NCBI GenBank assembly: GCA_916700875.1
Contig: CAKAKS010000001.1
Coordinates: 13,951,741-14,015,740, forward strand
DNA: 64,000 nucleotides
Source: Sebastes aleutianus
Taxonomy: Eukaryota; Chordata; Actinopteri; Perciformes; Sebastidae
Direction of reading: 5' to 3'
Below, piece by piece: positions 37,110 to 48,924 of the stretch (positions are counted from its first letter, which is position 1; the number at the start of each line of letters is the position of its first letter). Made by a program: the position numbers and the translations under genes. Under the pieces are notes generated by a model. The model did not search any database and was not told the DNA's origin. It saw only the letters and a list, made by a program, of their open reading frames with translations.

Positions 37110-37376
37110 CTTCTTGGCGCTGAGGCAGCACGGCTCAGCTACTCCCATTGTCTGGTGGTGGTCAAGTTGGAGACGCACCGGTGGCGGCCGCTGCTGCTGC
37201 GCTCCGCATCCGCTCCCATCCGGGCAACCGCGTCCGTTTAGAAAAGAAAGAAAAAGAAGAATCCACTCAGGAGAAGAGTGAGAGTGTTATAAAAACGTAG
37301 AGACCCGCTGATGTGGAGCCTCTTCCATGGCAGTGACACTGGCCCCTGCCTGTCGTACGCACACACAGACACGGAG

Positions 37377-37392
37377 GTATACAGTATATAGA
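37377..37392 (-). promoter_or_regulatory. TATA-like stretch
   Basis: CTATATACTGTATACC on the minus strand, about 110-160 bp downstream of the paired CCAAT boxes in the glra1 direction. Could position a start near 37350. Another TATA-like run at 36767-36780 is an alternative. Weak evidence. Confidence 0.25.
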
Positions 37393-37503
37393 GAGAGCAG
37401 CCAGCCTCGGTGCGCTCCGACACTGTGTTTTCTTGCTGCAGTCATTTAGCAAACTCCAAAAAACGCACCTCACAGTGGAGAGACACGCCCACATGACGCT
37501 GTG

Positions 37504-37540
37504 ATTGGCCAGCGCGCTCCTGGAGCTCGTCACTGATTGG
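37504..37540 (-). promoter_or_regulatory. Paired CCAAT boxes, probable glra1 promoter
   Basis: On the minus strand AACCAATCAG (core 37536-37540) and GGCCAATCAC (core 37504-37508), both in the glra1 direction and 32 bp apart, about three helical turns. This is the usual arrangement for NF-Y. They lie in a moderately CG-containing stretch about 1.4 kb upstream of the start codon. Confidence 0.5.
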
Positions 37541-37564
37541 TTTGCAGAGGTGTCACTAGTTGGG

Positions 37565-38800
37565 ACACAAAGCTCTGCCCTCTTATACGCATAAATCCCC
37601 CTGAGGAAAATCATTGTAATAAGAAGTTATTGTTTATTTTTTGTTTATTTGTTGTGCACAATTTAAGACTATACAACATAACAAAACAATAAATGAATAA
37701 TATACAGTGCAGGAAGAGGCAAAAAAACCCACTGGGTTTATCTGAAGCCTCCACCTAGAGACAAGATTAATATAAATAAATAATATGACTACATAATAGT
37801 GATAACAAACAATTAGGACAACATACATAGAATAACAACAATAACAATACAGTAAATATATCAAAAAAGATAAATGTGTGTGTGTGTGTGTTGCGTGGAA
37901 GTGTATGGTTAGTGTTTGTAGGGAGGATTGTAATAAGAAGTTATTGTTGAGTTTTAGACTGTCCTTACAGACATTATCATGTTCTTAGAGAGAGAGCTAT
38001 AATAATATACAGGCTGTGTGTGTCTGTGGCGTGCCTCTGTAATGCTGACAGAAAAGGAGGGTTTCTTTTTTTCAAACACAGAGGCAATTCAAAGTGTTTA
38101 CCTATGGAAAAAAAAAGAAAACACAATAAAGAGGGAGATAAAATCAGTGAAAGTACAACAAAATGAAAAAAATAAACTGATAAAATACTGCATACTGAAA
38201 AATAAATAATATGAATTGAAGTTGGAGCACACTTTTGGTGCAGTGATAAACTGCCAAATTTAACTAAAGTTGTACAAACAAAAGCTTTTTGTTTAATTTT
38301 ATTTTCAATTTTTTGGTGTTTTTGTGCTTTGTTTATGTCTTGTCTTTATGTATTTTAGTATCTATCTAGTTAATTGTCACAGTAAATTCATTTTAAATGT
38401 TGTGGTATGTGGCATGGGTTCATATGTGTCCCTATACAAATCAACGTTGCATAAATATAATCATATTTGAATTGGAAGTTTTATAGTGCGATATAAACTT
38501 ATGCAATTTCTTAACGTTTTACTGTTGGAAGCTTAGCACTCAGGCCAGGCTAAGGGTGATACATTTGTCATCGATATAGACTACATGGTTTCCAGGATGA
38601 ATCCTAATCTGGCAATTTTGTCAAGTGAAATTTCCCCCTGGGACTGATTGCCAAACTTTCATAAAAATTACAATGAATATTCTTGATCTTGAGAGGATGC
38701 ATCTTAATGATTTCCTGAGCTCTACCACCACCATTTAGCAAAAAAAAATATTTGAACACTAGAAATAGCAAAATCCAACGGTGTAACCAGTTCTCTTTAG
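37565..38800. other. Intergenic, AT-rich, upstream of glra1
   Basis: No gene. A GT run at 37875-37891 and A-rich stretches. The short phrase GTAATAAGAAGTTATTGTT occurs twice (37616 and 37930). Nothing else. Confidence 0.45.
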
Positions 38801-38810
38801 ACATCCATGG

Positions 38811-39090
38811 TCATAGCTGGTGTGATCCCATCGCAAGATGGTCTCTAGTTTTTCTATCTTTCTGTGGACAGATTTTTTCACCACAATGGCGTCACAACGG
38901 TACAAGATGCAGTCATGAAACTTTACAGGTGTGTTGAGATCAGATGAAGGCCGAGTTTGAATACGGTGTGATCCAAGCAAGGGTGCTGGAGGGGGTAAGG
39001 AAGGCTTTACATTCCAGGCCTGATTTGCCGTCACGGCTGGTGTCATCCCATCCCAAGATGGTCTCTAGTCTATCAATGTCTTCTGTGATA
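38811..39090. repeat. Direct repeats about 220 bp apart within an interspersed repeat
   Basis: CTGGTGTGATCCCATCGCAA then GATGGTCTCTAGT at 38817 recurs as CTGGTGTCATCCCATCCCAA then GATGGTCTCTAGT at 39037. Between them is CAATGGCGTCACAACGGTAC. Probably part of a transposable element of unknown class. Confidence 0.5.
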
Positions 39091-39665
39091 TTAATGTAGC
39101 ACTTTCTATTTCTGTGCACACACACCTCCTCCTCAGGACCGTTTTGTCCGAAGTGTCCGCTCGAACGTGACTCTGATTCTAACACACATGCACACACACA
39201 CACAGACAGACAGAGAGGGGGAGAGACTCTGAATATGTAGAATAGTATGTCTTCATTAGTGTAAAGACAAAGCTGCTCCTTCTACATGGCTTTTACCTCC
39301 GACTCAGACCTCAGAGTAAGTCATGGACCTCACAGAGGATTTTAGATAATCATAGTTACAAACAACAAGTCTGTTGTATCTGGAAAATAAGGAAAACCAA
39401 CTTTAAACCCACACAAACTGCACAGACATATGAAATGCAATGAGGGCTGACAAAATGATGCTACTGCAACATTATTTGTTCTAGATGCAGGGATTGCTTT
39501 AAGAACTCCTGTGGATAAAACGGCAATAATAAACACAATGGGGAAAGTTAAGTGATCTGGTTGCCTTTTTAAAGAGCATGAGTTAGAGTTGGATGACAAG
39601 TCAGTATTACTTTGCAATGACTTTGTCAAAATATTATCATGATGATATGACTTCCTTGTGTTATT

Positions 39666-40025
39666 CAAGTCAACTCAATTTTATTTCTATAGCCCAAAAT
39701 CACAAATCACAAATTTGCTTCAGGGGGCTTTGCAATCTGTACAGGATACGACACCCTCTCTTCTTTACAGTGCAACCCTCTCATCGGATAAGGAAAAACT
39801 CTCCACCAAAAAAGAATTTTTAACAGGGAAAAAATAAAAAATGGAAGAAATCTCTGGAAGAGCAACAGAGGAGGGATTCCTCTTCCAGGATGGACAGACG
39901 TGCAATAGATGTAACGACATAATGAAAATACAACATAGACAATCCATATGACAAAAATTAATACATATAATTTGAACATATGTGAGAAGGTGGATCCAGA
40001 AGGATGTCAAGCAGCTTCCCAGCGT
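39666..40025 (+). mobile_element. Teleost interspersed repeat (TTTTATTTCTATAGCCCAAA)
   Basis: TCAATTTTATTTCTATAGCC, then GCTTCAGGGGGCTTTGCAAT, GATAAGGAAAAACTC, TGGAAGAAATCTCTGGAAGA, GGAGGGATTCCTCTTCCAGG and AGGATGTCAAGCAGCTTCC, in the order typical of a repeat dispersed in fish genomes. It runs directly into the minisatellite, whose unit may derive from its 3' portion. Confidence 0.6.
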
Positions 40026-40030
40026 CGCCA

Positions 40031-40582
40031 AAGAGATAGAGCCAGAGCAACACAACCTCCTCTCCACCCCAAACAGGTAGAGCCAGAGTAACACGACCTC
40101 CTCTCCACGCCAAGCGGATAGATCCAGAGCAGCACGGCCTCCTCTCCAGGCCAGATAGATAAAGCCAGAGCAACATGACCTCCTCTCCACGCCAGATAGA
40201 TAAAGCCAGAGCAACATGACCTCCTTTCCACGCCAGATAGATAAAGCCAGAGCAACATGACCTCCTTTCCACGCCAGATAGATAAAGCCAGAGCAACACA
40301 ACCTCCTCTCCACGCCAAACGGATAGATCCAGAGCAACACGGCCTTCTCTCCATGCCATATAGATAAAGGCAGAGCAACACGACCTCCTCTCCATGCCAG
40401 ATAGATAAAGCCAGAGCAACAGGACCTCCTCTCCATGCCAGATAGATAAAGCCAAAGCAACACGACCTCCTCTCCATGCCAGATAAAGCCAGAGCAACAG
40501 GACCTCCTCTCCATGCCAGATAGATAAAGCCAGAGCAACACGACTTCCTCTCCATGCCAGATTGATAAAGCCAGAGCATCAC
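40031..40582. repeat. 41-bp minisatellite, 14 units
   Basis: The unit is AGATAGATAAAGCCAGAGCA followed by ACACGACCTCCTCTCC AYGCC. The GCCAGAG landmark falls at 40041, 40082, 40123, 40164, 40205, 40246, 40287, 40328, 40369, 40410, 40451, 40488, 40529 and 40570: every step 41 bp except one of 37 bp (loss of GATA). Units differ by a few substitutions. As 41 is not a multiple of 3 and the minus strand lacks stops, all three minus frames stay open, giving artefactual 180-260 residue frames. Confidence 0.97.
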
Positions 40583-40589
40583 GTTATTG

Positions 40590-41960
40590 TTCTGCTGTTA
40601 TCTAAAATAATGATTTAGAGGAGGCTAAAATAAAAAAATAAAAAATTGCTTAAGTTTAAGTTAAAGTATTTTAAGTTTGGTTTCCTATAATGTATAAAAG
40701 TAAATGACAAATCATTTCATACCAGTTTTATTATTTGTGATAAAGTGATTTTGCATATATTTTTTTTTATATTGGGATATACATCATCCTCAACAAAATA
40801 AGATATCAGTACAATAAAAATGGTTTCACATATTTTGCCCAGCCCTATTTTACATAAAGACTTCATTAAATATTAAAATGTTGTTTTTTTTTCAAATTCT
40901 GCAAAAACGTGAGCTGTTGAAGAAGATCCTTTATTTATTATTTATTTATTTTATTTAAATATTCTTTTATTTTTATCTTTGTTGGTCACCACAACAGAAA
41001 CAGAGAACCTAGTGTCTTTCCAACAGGACAATTTTCTTTTTATAATTCAGTGGGAAGTGGGAAGAGCAAAGTGGAGTGCAAAGGAAGCGTGATGAATATT
41101 TAAACCATTACACAGCCATTATAGCTCTTTATGTAAATGCACAGTAAAGTGCTGTGGTGGTTATTTATAGTCGCAGCAGGCTGTAATTGGCTTCAGTCGT
41201 TGTCTGGAGTGGGACAACACACCCAGCTGACCCATCGCTGTGGAAGGTGGTGCCCGTGGAGGAGGGTGGTACAGGTCAGACCGACAGCTGTGTGACTGGA
41301 AGGTGATGGTTCAAATCCCTGATGGGAAACTCTCAACAGACTAAGTGAATGAGAATCACTCTCATTTTGTATCGGAGCCCTCAGTCTGCCTCAGTACTGC
41401 CAGCGAAATCGAATTAGACATTTTGAAATGTTGTCAAACTGCATTTGAATGCTTCAAACTAATGTTAATTCACAGACAGTTTGTTCATCCAACAGCATTC
41501 AGTTTATTGCAACTCGTTTGGCCATCGTTACAATAACCATACATGTGTTAAAATGTGCTGCTGACTAACTTTTCTTTTCCCAATGTTTCTCAATCAACAA
41601 GCTGGCTGTATTTCTGTAAAAGGATTCCATTGATTTGTTAATTGTTTAGCTCAGAGTGTGGATGCAGGATACCATCTGCCTTAAATTGTTTTTAATGTGA
41701 TACTTTATAGATCTCTGCAGAGGCGTGCAGCTCTCCTGGAACTGACATCAGTTCCACAGACATTACATTTATGTGTCTGTTTGTGTTCAAATGTATGAAT
41801 TCATGTATAATGCTCTAGTTAGTGCAACTCTAACTTTATAACGTTGTTTCATAGAAATGCAGTTTGAAAAGTGTAAAGCATTAAAACAAAAAAGCAAATC
41901 ATACAGCAACGAAAAAGGATGTATAAAGACAATGAATCATGCCCTGATCATCCAACACAG
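40590..41960. other. Intergenic segment
   Basis: AT-rich. No gene. GGTTCAAATCC at 41309 looks like an isolated pol III B box but no A box precedes it at the right distance. Confidence 0.4.
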
Positions 41961-41964
41961 TCTG

Positions 41965-42415
41965 AGCATTCATAGACACAAATTTCCCTATTTTTCGTGA
42001 CGCTCGGCACAACTTTCAACAACGTATATTTGAAGCGTTTTCCTACGAATGTCCAGCAGCACGTGTCAATTTCCGCTCCAGGCTTTTCAAAATAAAACTA
42101 CATAGGTTGAGGAAAAGATCGACTTGATTAGGTTTAGGCAACAAAACTGCTTCGTTAGCTTTAGGAAAAGATGGTGGTTTGGGTTAAAATAACTCCGGAA
42201 GTGCTGTAACTTAAGTACAGAAGTTACGTGTTAAGTCTCCTGGGTGAAAGTCTAGTATTTTTTGACCCACCCATCCACATCCTCCTGTTTTTATCTTATC
42301 TTATCCTATCTTCATCCTTTACCTAACCACAATATTTCCCTAACCTTAAGTGTTTTAGTTGCCTAACCCTATCCATACAGTTAATTTACCACAACCACAT
42401 TCTCTCCTTAAATGA
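41965..42415 (+). mobile_element. Modular element with core in both orientations
   Basis: Starts AGCATTCATAGACACAAATT, the end type of the element at 54663-55169. It carries TTAGGCAACAAAACTGCTTC, AACTCCGGAAGTGCTGTAAC and CTCCTGGGTGAAAGTC up to 42287. At 42318-42360 the core recurs inverted (CCTAACCACAATATTTCCCT, TTAGTTGCCTAACCC). Confidence 0.6.
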
Positions 42416-42530
42416 AGTTATTATAACTAATGTTCAGGAACAAGACCACGCTTCTCACCCTCACTAATTCAATCACCTGTGCACAACTACTGTAGGCGTG
42501 TCTAACCCTCTTCTCTCCCGTTTATCAGCA

Positions 42531-42620
42531 GGACGGCACGGTGGCATAGCGGTTGGCACCATTGCCTCACAACAAGAAAGTGCTGGTTTTGTACCCAGGT
42601 TCCAGACGCTCCAGCCCCAC
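42531..42620 (+). mobile_element. tRNA-like SINE head
   Basis: TGGCATAGCGG at 42542-42552 fits a pol III A box, and GGTTTTGTACCC at 42585-42596 is a degraded B box, 33 bp apart. Sequence such as GGCACGGTGGCATAGCGGTT, TTGCCTCACAACAAGAAAG is a common fish repeat head. Not a functional tRNA: no acceptor stem seen. Confidence 0.55.
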
Positions 42621-43920
42621 CACAACCCCATTCAGCTTCATTCATCCCCATGCGATCGACTGCTTTTCATCCCTCTTCTTGAAACCCGTCATCCCACCAA
42701 ACACGACCCTTATCCAATCCTTCCCGCATCCTCCAGCCATTCCAGACAAAACTACTTTTGTACTGTGCTAATACTGTTGTGTTGTACTAATGGCGTGGTC
42801 CTTGTTAGTGAACCATACCATGGTTGCCATGTGCAGATATTGTAGAAAGTGCAAGTTCTAAAAACATTGGCATTGGGCGTTAAAAATGATCATCACTGAA
42901 TCTTGAATGATGTAATCTGGGGTTATGCAGAATCGTTTGACGTCAACTTTCTTGTCTGGTAATAGGGTTGCTTGCTCCCACTTTTCTTCCGTTATGATTA
43001 TATTGCATCACATGATCAGAGCTGACAGAGATTGGACTCATTGTCATGCATACCTGAGACCTGCAGCAATACATCAGGAAGTTACCCGACCCAAATAGAC
43101 TAAATATAGAAAAGTATGTGAAGTATTTTGATGCAAAGCCAGCAGTGCTACTGTAAAGGTTCACAGTTGAGTGGTGTGACTGACAGGAGTTGTTCTGGTC
43201 CGCTGAGAGCAGAGGTGATTGAAGAGTCTGACAGCAGCAGCACAGAAGACCAACTGTACAATACAACTGTATACTGTGCATACTCTGTGTGCATTTACTC
43301 ATATGTTTATGTTCATTGTGTGTGCTTCCGTTTGCTGCCTGCTCAGTAGAATCATTTACCATCCACAAAGGCTGTCGTTCATCAGTTTAACTGCTCAGCG
43401 TGCTGCTGGGAGGCGAGCAGACGGTCCGAGTAAAAGACGATGTTCAGCAGCAGGCCTGCAGGACGGATCAATAGCTCCAGTCTGCTAATGAAAGCAGTGC
43501 CTTAGTAACATTTATCTATTACTAAAGGTCATCATGTCCACTCTCGCAGTCTTCAGAGGAAGACTTGAGGAGAGGCCTGAACTTGAGCATTTTTCATATC
43601 AGAGCAGATAATCGATGGCTGCTATAGGAGGCAGTGCTGTAACAGTCAGTGTCACAGGAAGAGGGGAAGATATCTGAAATGGATCCGACAAGGTGAGAAG
43701 ATATAGCTACAGCACGGAGACGACACAGCAGGAAGTAGCTCTCTCTCTCGCTACAGTACTGTATACAGTACAGCATCTATCTCTCTTCTCAATCTCTCTC
43801 TCATCGCCACAGGTGTTTTTCACTTACTGTGGCTGATTAGACCTCGGCTGAAGCCCAAGTTTGGCGAATACTCTGTGTACTAAGGTTTTTTTTTTTTTAC
43901 AGCAGACATTCTGACATGTA

Positions 43921-44050
43921 TCAGTAGGAAAAGCACAGGTGTAAATAGATAAACGAAATGATGGCTGTATTCCATTTAACTGCTTGAGTTTCAGGGTCCT
44001 GGTATTGTGCATGCTGGCTCACTGTCACTCTGTTATGGTTTACTGGGAAA
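43921..44050 (+). repeat. Interspersed repeat copy (AAAGCACAGGTGT family)
   Basis: GGAAAAGCACAGGTGTAAAT, then TTTCAGGGTCCTGGTATTGT, GCATGCTGGCTCACTGTCAC. The second part matches 58870-58905, the first matches 21950. Confidence 0.55.
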
Positions 44051-44184
44051 CTTGAATAGAACGGAGCCATCTCTAATGGTATTAGAAAAAACCTGTTCTT
44101 TCTCCCAGGGCCGGGGACAGGTGTAACGGGCATCGCAGCATTTTACTTGATGAAAAACAATCACTAGTTCTCTTCATTTTGAAT

Positions 44185-44325
44185 AACCGTGGTTTTCTTG
44201 CCTGAACCTGGACGTTTGCGTGGCGTACAAATGACACGCCAAAAAGGCTGAAATGCGTATTCATGACATGCGGAATGTCGTGATACTTATACGCCTTTCT
44301 GTGAGACCGGGTTGGACCAACGGGA
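44185..44325 (-). mobile_element. Modular TIR element fragment
   Basis: On the minus strand GGTCTCACAGAAAGGCGTAT, then GTCATGAATACGCATTTCAG, CCTTTTTGGCGTGTCATTTG, TACGCCACGCAAACG. The shared TTAGGCAAGAAAACC core is reduced to a trace. Confidence 0.55.
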
Positions 44326-44639
44326 ATGCTGTCAATCCTAATGACCTGTTTTGTCATTTATGTTTGAGGACTTGCTGTCTTAAAATATATATATATACAA
44401 CATATAAAATCCTTGCAAAAATGTAATTGCCTGCATTCCATGATCTTTATTTTAAATGACAACAGAGTATGACATTTTCATTTATGAGTTAACTTGCATT
44501 GAGCCAATTAGCAAGGTCACATTGGTCGAGCCTGTGACTGAAAGAGGGAATAAAAAAAAAGACAAGACAGACAACCCAACTAAGAATAGACTTAGGAAGG
44601 GCAGAATGCAAGAAGTGACATTGTTGTTCCCTGCTTGAT

Positions 44640-45010
44640 CGTGTGTATGTGTGTGTATGTGTGTGTCCGTCCTTTGGAGGATGCTTTTGGAAGCACCGTG
44701 GTCTTAAAACCTCCAGCAGTTCGACAAAGCAGTGTTTTCTTCGTCAAACACGAGCAAGTCCCGACCCGCTCCTCGTTTCTCATTAAACATTGCTGCTGTT
44801 TTTTCTCTGCTCTTGTTTTTGTATAGACCTCTCCTTACGGTCAGTGACAGTCTCAGCTGCTTTTGTCTCTTTTATTTTTAAGCGATTCTGTTTCAGTTTT
44901 CGTCTGTACACTAACAAGACAGTGCCCCATCCCAGTTTTCTTTTGGTAAATGTCCCAATTACCATCACTTCCAGTTTGTCAGGTAATTGTTCGAAAGAGA
45001 GAACCGCCCT
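44640..45010. other. Repeat-free intergenic block, candidate conserved element
   Basis: Balanced composition with words such as GGTCTTAAAACCTCCAGCAG and GTCAGGTAATTGTTCG. Nothing similar elsewhere in the window. No convincing coding exon. Confidence 0.25.
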
Positions 45011-45019
45011 AAAATTAAG

Positions 45020-46777
45020 ACTCTAATAAACAACCATTAGTGACATGTGTAAATGTTCGTGCCCAGTTGGTTGGTGGGTGAATGTTATTTTTCTTCCCGA
45101 GGATAATTGGCCAAACAGATGATGTGACGGACATTTTAAGCAGCTGTTTGGAGTTCAGCAGGAATAGTTTCAGTGTCTTAAAATGAAATGAAATACAGAG
45201 GAGTTTTTTTTTTTTCTTCAATCGACATTTTCACCAAAGTACATTGTAAATCAAAGTCCAAGAAACAAACAACAAACACTACCAGAAAATACAACAGAAT
45301 GTAATGAAGCCTCTTTCCGGCTTGGGTAATGAGAAGGAGTGTGGCTCGTTTTATCCATTCTTTAATTCTGTTTTCACTTTCCCATTCTTTTCTATATTTC
45401 TTCCAATGTTTTGCTCAATTACCGGGCAACATTTTACTCTGGGGGCTGGGGTTAACTTGTTTGCTTTGCTAATTCTCTCTTTTGTAGTGGACCCAGCCGT
45501 TAATAGACAGTCCAACAACAGAAACCGAAACTAAAGTGCATTTGGGAAGGTTAATGCTAGATCGGATGGTCCGGAGGGACGAATGGTTAAGGTTAGGATA
45601 ACCTATTGGTCTGGGATAGGAAGTGTTTCTCCGTACCATCCATTCTAGCATCTACAATTTGGGAACTCCTCATCAACTTGGAAAGTCAAAACAATTTATG
45701 ACCATGTGACAAAGTGTAAATACCAATCAGTTTCATGATAAGTTGTGGTTTCTCAAGACTTGCATTGTAGTACATATATCCATATTACTTTCATTTATCT
45801 GTGACACCCTGTGGTTAACATGTCTAATCTGCTAATAAGAAAAGACATTTCTCGGCTGTATTTGCAGGAACATTTGCAATCGGACAAATCTTATAGACCC
45901 GTTATGATGCAGTCAGTCAAGACATTGTGTAGATGTATATACAGGCTAAAAATATCTGAAAGGCAATACATTTCCCATAAAACCTTTTGGCAATGGAAAA
46001 TAGTTTTATATGAACATACTGTCTGGCAGACAGTGGAGTTTTTACACCCTCTGAATGGACTGTGGTGGAAACAGTGATCCTGCAGGTACAGACTATGTGA
46101 ATTCAGCACTAGAGGCTAAAGATATCATAGGCATGCCTCAGACTTTCATACAGACGTGCAGACTTGCATCAGTCACCAGTTGTACCTGCAGGACGTCCCC
46201 AATGGATCATATCCTTCCCCAACCCTCGGCTTACTGCTCAGTTTGATCAGGAAGTTTCCTCAGCTGTTATTTCGTCTGCACTTCAACCCAGGCCCAATGA
46301 ATTTCATTAAATGAATACATCTTATGATGCAAAACAACCTGCAGCACATACACCCACACTAACCGACAGAGAAGTACAGCTCATTCTCAGGAAAGAATTA
46401 CATAGGGGAGACAAGTAGGAGCACAAAGTATAGTTTCAGCAAATGAACATAAACCTGCCTTCAACTTTTTGTTCTTTTAAATAAATATCATAAGGTTGAC
46501 TTTTATACTTTTGGGACAAACTGGAACGTCTGGTCACCATAAAATCTACTTCAAATTCAGTTGTAACACCTTTAGACTGAGCTGGTCTCAGTGTTCTGCT
46601 TCATATAGCAAAAATACATTTGTAGAAGCTATAGCTCCAATGCTCTTAGCTGTAAGCTCGGCTCGCTGGCCTGCTCTCCATCCGACAAGGTGAAGCTGCT
46701 GACTGGCCCGAGCGTCCGCTCTCCTTGATGCTCGCCTGGCATCATCACATTGTAAATGTCCTCGTATAATTCCCCCC

Positions 46778-46810
<33 letters not shown>

Positions 46811-48920
46811 GCATCATCCAACCTCAACCTTGAGTTATGGAGTGGCCGCCACCGGCAATCACATTAAGAGGCACATTTCTTCATATTCACACAGGGGACC
46901 ACATTGAGCAATCTGCTTAATTTAGCCAGACTGATGAATTGTTCCGTGGTACTCTCTCTCTCTACCTCTCATCTCCCATCACCGAATCTCTCCCTCCCGT
47001 CTTTATCTGTTTGTCCCTCGGCCGGTGCATGTCTTCCTCTCTTGTGTGCGTCAGCCCTGCTGTCCTTGAAACCGCCGACTGGCACTCTCCATGGTTGGTT
47101 GAGATGTCAGACAGCCAGAGTAACCTGCTACCTGCTCCTCACGGGGACGACCAGGAGTTTCCTCAGGTGCGCAGCTTGATGCTTAACATCCACAATGAAT
47201 AGGAGAGCTCACAGCGTGTTTTACAAGCTCACAAAACAAGATTCAAACTTGGATCAAACAAGAAGCAGACTCGGGAGAAAATACTTTATCATTAATTAAT
47301 TAATAACAGATAAATCTAAAGCTATCAGGATTTTAAAAGTTGTCAATATCAAAAGCAAAGAACTCACAAGAACTTTGTTTTTAAGATGTGATTTAAAATA
47401 ATTTTCCATCTATGCTGAGCTTTGCAGCAGATCTCTTTTTAACTGAATTGTTGTAGACAGTTCATGTAGATGTTTGTTTTTAATGTGACTCTAATTGGTG
47501 CTGCAAGACAACTCAACTCATTTTCAATTTTTCTTTTTCTTTACAAAAAATAAATCAAATGATCGGGTATTCACTTGATTTTCTTCTGTCACACATCAAG
47601 TGAGAGTAAAGTGAGCAAAAAGAATGAACCTTCCTCATTATTACTGAAGTACTGAGTCAACATCTTGTACGCTGGTTCTTTATACAGCACGACTGCATAT
47701 TGGCCACTTCTGATTAAGTTAGCAGAATTTTTGCAATAATGATGATGATGTATCAAATTTGAAAGGATTAAAAAGATGAATAGATAGAGAAAGATAGACA
47801 CGGAAGGTAAGATTAAAAGTTCTTCATCTGGCAGAAAGCAGCATTTATCCCTTCCTGAAGAATTTGTGTGGAAACCACCTCATCCTGCGATTTGTGAGAG
47901 GCACCACTAATCTGGTAATAATTAGAAGTCTCATGTTTCCCTGCATGTTTACTGAAATATTTCGCTGCTTTTATGTATCCATGGTAACTTATGTGCCACT
48001 GCTTTCATGAAACCGCATCAAGGCTAAACTGAGCCAGGAAAACTGGAAAATCCCAGCTTAATCCCTTATCTAGGTTCGGGACTCTAACGTCAGCCCAGGC
48101 TAATCACGACAGACCACGTATATACTGTAACTGCTTTGTTGAAATATTTTTATGTTTGTGGCATTAACATATTTTATGACTACATACAAAAACATCCTAA
48201 AAAGTTAAAAACAGTCATGTTGTGTTTGTGCTATCGTAATCGGCCTGTAAAATGTTCAGCTGCTGAGTTGCAGGTAGTGAAGCTGCTAATTCCTGATGAG
48301 CTGCAGCTGCTGGCTGCTACACATCACCTCTGCCTCTCAATCTCTGATCCGTCTCTCTCTGCATTCATCTTCATGTTTGCTGTGTTTCCTTTCTGTCTCT
48401 TCCCACTTAGTTGAGGTCATACTAACAAACTAAAAAGCTTTCTGATTAAACACAGCTTAGTCACTTATCAAGTCCAAACCTGTGGTTATGAATCGCTGCT
48501 TAGACTCAGTCAATCAATGCATTACCTCTGGTGGAGGCTGAGCAGTTTGTTGTGTCTCCTCAGGTGAGACCTCAGTAAAGGTGTGAATATTATCAAAAAG
48601 TAAAGACAACATTCCCTCTGTTGTTGGAAAGTTTCCTAAAACCAGTGAGAGTTTGAACAAGGTCCCATCCGCCCACTGCGTTCATATCATTGAAATGCTG
48701 AGGATGTCCTTTTTTAAGGTACAACAAGTACAGCAGCTGGTAGCATGGTTGGTCAACAACAAAATGTCCTCTGGAGGGGACAAACAACAATGGCTGGCTC
48801 TCAGGAGGACAGAACAACGTGGTCCTGTTGTATAACATTTAAGACAGAGCTGGCTGCATTACAAACACATGAACAGGACATTTTTTCAATGAACTCAACT
48901 GCAGAAAATGAGGACTTTTG
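45020..48920. other. Intergenic segment; CA microsatellite and a possible exon
   Basis: No recognised gene. A CA run lies at 46779-46808. At 47055-47166 an open frame lies between an acceptor-like CAG with a long pyrimidine tract and a CAG|GTGCGC donor-like site (MSDSQSNLLPAPHGDD...). I do not recognise the protein. Confidence 0.35.
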
Positions 48921-48924
48921 CATT

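Noticed and set aside
36639..37241. A 200-codon plus-strand frame with poly-Ala, poly-Leu and poly-Val runs
   Set aside because: The runs are just the CTG and TAG arrays read in frame. It lies in the glra1 5' flank, has no domain, and similar long frames exist on the other strand.
39765..40541. 258-, 179- and 191-codon minus-strand frames with a repeated SCCSGFIYLAW-like pattern
   Set aside because: They arise from a stop-free 41-bp tandem unit read in three phases.
40031..40582. CRISPR-like array
   Set aside because: Units are head-to-tail with no unique spacers, in a vertebrate genome. It is a minisatellite.
41309..41319. tRNA gene or intact SINE from a B-box-like GGTTCAAATCC
   Set aside because: No A box at the right distance and no cloverleaf stems.
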